Below are positions 62,565-64,000 of a DNA stretch of 64,000 nucleotides, piece by piece. Position 1 is the stretch's first letter. Each line of letters opens with the position of its first letter. The position numbers were made by a program, and so were the translations under genes. This stretch comes from Ralstonia pickettii (lineage in GTDB: Bacteria > Pseudomonadota > Gammaproteobacteria > Burkholderiales > Burkholderiaceae): contig NZ_JFZG01000006.1 of assembly GCF_000607165.1 (NCBI RefSeq), positions 744,001 to 808,000 on the forward strand. The letters are read 5' to 3'. Under the pieces are notes generated by a model. It worked only from the letters and a program-made list of their open reading frames with translations. It was not told the origin of the DNA and searched no databases.

Positions 62565-63377
62565 GTGGCTAAAGCAAAGACCGATACCAAAGCAAAAACC
62601 AAGAAAACCCAACCCGCGGCGGCCGAGTCATTCGGCCCACGCGTCGACGTGTTCGACGCTCAAGGCAAACCCAAGACGGTCGACGCCAGCGCGCTGCGCA
62701 TCGCATTTGCCGATGGCCGCAGCCTGATCCTCGGTCTGCCGAATACCGTGGACGGGCCGATCACCCTGGTTGCCGAGCACGCCGACGCCGACATGCACGC
62801 CATGCTCTCGCTGCGCCCCGAGCACCACGACAGCATCACGTTGCGCATCGAAACCCAGGCCGCTGAGTTGGCAGACTCCACGGAAGAAGCCTTCGATGAC
62901 GACACTGCCGGCGCCGAGATGCTCACGCTCGACCTGACGGTGCAGTACGGCGACGAACTCAAGGCTGCCGCTCGCAAGGCATTGCCGAAAGAACGCGACA
63001 TCGAGGCGTGGATCGCCCCCGCGCTGTTTGCCGATGCGCAACTCAACGTGCGCTTCGTCGGCGAAGAAGAAGGTCGCACGCTCAACCGCACCTACCGCAG
63101 CAAGGACTACGCCACCAACGTACTGACCTTCTCGTACGCAGAGAGCGCAGAAGACCCGGTCTCCGCCGACATCGTGCTGTGCTGCGCGGTGGTCGAAAAG
63201 GAAGCGAAGGAACAGAAGAAGCCGCTGCTCGCACACTACGCGCATCTGATCGTGCACGGCGCGCTGCACGCCCAGGGCTACGACCACGAAGACGCGGCCG
63301 ATGCAAAGGAAATGGAAGGCATCGAAACGGAGATCCTCCGCGACCTCGGTTTTGCCGATCCGTACGCAGATCGTTAA
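62565..63377 (+). CDS. ybeY: Endoribonuclease YbeY with N-terminal extension
   Basis: Zinc-dependent single-strand endoribonuclease for 16S rRNA 3'-end maturation and ribosome quality control. The catalytic motif [11 protein letters not shown] gives His231, His235 and His241. Length is 270 residues, about 110 more than usual: residues 1-118 form a Lys/Thr-rich leader and a beta-rich segment ([20 protein letters not shown]) before the conserved domain ([10 protein letters not shown] onward). The start is the GTG at 62565, 12 bases after phoH. An alternative is Met119, which would remove the extension and leave a normal-sized enzyme. A terminator follows. Confidence 0.92.
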   Translation: MAKAKTDTKAKTKKTQPAAAESFGPRVDVFDAQGKPKTVDASALRIAFADGRSLILGLPNTVDGPITLVAEHADADMHAMLSLRPEHHDSITLRIETQAAELADSTEEAFDDDTAGAEMLTLDLTVQYGDELKAAARKALPKERDIEAWIAPALFADAQLNVRFVGEEEGRTLNRTYRSKDYATNVLTFSYAESAEDPVSADIVLCCAVVEKEAKEQKKPLLAHYAHLIVHGALHAQGYDHEDAADAKEMEGIETEILRDLGFADPYADR

Positions 63378-63400
63378 AGCGCCACGCGCTTGATGTTCAG

Positions 63401-63432
63401 ACGCCGGCTTCGCGCCGGCGTTTTGCTTTTTC
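63401..63432 (+). terminator. Terminator after miaB-phoH-ybeY
   Basis: Stem ACGCCGGC / GCCGGCGT with loop TTCGC, followed by TTTTGCTTTTT, 23 bases past the ybeY stop. Confidence 0.9.
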
Positions 63433-63748
63433 ATGTTCCATTCTTGCAGCATGCCGTTTCAACGGTGAATCAACCCGTATTGACACAAACCCAGTCCTGA
63501 CAACGTTTTACGGGTTCTCCTCCGCCATTCGGCGCATGCTCGCGCCGTTCGAATCGCGCATACACGTCGCACAGGCCGTCCGCCATCCGGGACCCTTGCT
63601 GCTCTCCGTATGGCGCATGGGTTTTGCCGTAGCGATTTCTATCCTCCACGCATAAGCCGCCGCTCGAGCGCGCTTCACGAATTCGGCGCAAACGAGCGCC
63701 ATCGGCCAGCCCGCGCACAGACGGGCAAGGCCACGCGGGGAGGTCATC
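63433..63748. other. Intergenic region before the last gene
   Basis: A 316-base gap after the ybeY terminator. A TTGACA hexamer at about 63480 begins a plausible promoter for the gene at 63749. No other gene is convincing. corC, which often follows ybeY, is not here. Confidence 0.5.
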
Positions 63749-64000
63749 ATGCGTCAACGCTTCATGGATAGCATTCCGTGGGCCACGCTGCTGCTTGGCG
63801 TGGGTGTCGGCACGGCGCTCGCGGTCACGCCGCGCATCGCACACGCTGATCACAAGCAATCATGCTATGCGGGCATCGTCGTCGTCTTCGACGGCGCCTG
63901 GCATCCGGGCGCGGTGGTCGGCTGCCGCACGGTCAACATCTCGGACAGCAACAACGTGATCGGCGCAGAAGTGAACCTGATGGTCGCGCAAGGCACCATC
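63749..64000 (+). CDS. Exported protein of unknown function (cut by window edge)
   Basis: The first 84 codons of an exported protein; the stop lies beyond the window. An N-terminal hydrophobic segment (WATLLLGVGVGTALAVTPRI) ends in AHA-D, a signal-peptidase I site near residue 33. The mature part has two cysteines (SCYAGIVVVF and VVGCRTVN) and a VNISDSNNVIGAEVNLMVAQ stretch. I recognise no family. A weak AGG-type ribosome-binding site precedes the ATG. The frame is open to the edge with normal codon usage. Confidence 0.7.
   Translation, partial: MRQRFMDSIPWATLLLGVGVGTALAVTPRIAHADHKQSCYAGIVVVFDGAWHPGAVVGCRTVNISDSNNVIGAEVNLMVAQGTI

Overview
The window is a dense stretch of a GC-rich betaproteobacterial chromosome. 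Gene content and order (recA-recX, sucC-sucD, a TerC-family gene and type IV pilins next to each other; waaF behind a short zinc-finger gene; miaB-phoH-ybeY) point to Ralstonia, probably the R. pickettii / R. insidiosa / R. mannitolilytica side of the genus. That assignment rests on remembered protein sequences and synteny, not on a search. I saw no rRNA, insertion sequence, integrase or CRISPR array. There is one tRNA, an elongator-type tRNA-Met.

Layout. 1-8.5 kb: the start of pgk, a rarD-azlD-azlC exporter operon, a zinc-finger protein, waaF, an NTF2-like protein, a YheT-type hydrolase with a partner gene, an M48 protease with a tetratricopeptide-like tail, and moaC. 8.5-12.8 kb: a pilin island of three PilA-type genes with a PglL-type pilin glycosyltransferase between copies 1 and 2; copies 2 and 3 carry GG-N10-GC sigma-54-like promoters. 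12.8-18.5 kb: a TerC-family gene, sucD, sucC, a DUF2889 gene, recX and recA with a LexA-type box. 18.7-25.9 kb: a TctD/TctE-like two-component system plus DUF4212, convergent with DUF485-actP-DUF294-exonuclease. This looks like an acetate uptake unit with unusual regulatory partners.

26.4-41.6 kb: accessory metabolism. It holds an MHS transporter with a large insertion, the tRNA, a Baeyer-Villiger monooxygenase plus hydrolase with a divergent TetR, an aspartoacylase-like gene plus MHS transporter, a LysR gene divergent from a flavin monooxygenase, a cupin, an orphan response regulator, a LysR/pirin pair and srkA. 41.6-46.9 kb: rhlE, then a LysR gene divergent from an MHS transporter that overlaps an acetylpolyamine amidohydrolase / histone deacetylase-like gene. 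47.2-57.3 kb: a PsrA-like TetR with a long Asp/His-rich tail, followed by a fatty-acid operon: fadE, a FabG4-like reductase, a MaoC-like hydratase, a thiolase, fadD and a DUF1571 protein. 57.5-64 kb: ompW, a renalase-like oxidoreductase, an exported hypothetical, miaB-phoH-ybeY, and the start of another exported hypothetical.

The parts most worth a second look are the acetate transporter cluster, which combines a GlnD-like nucleotidyltransferase fold with a DEDDh exonuclease; the fatty-acid operon, which appears to run through (R)-3-hydroxyacyl-CoA; and the pilin island.
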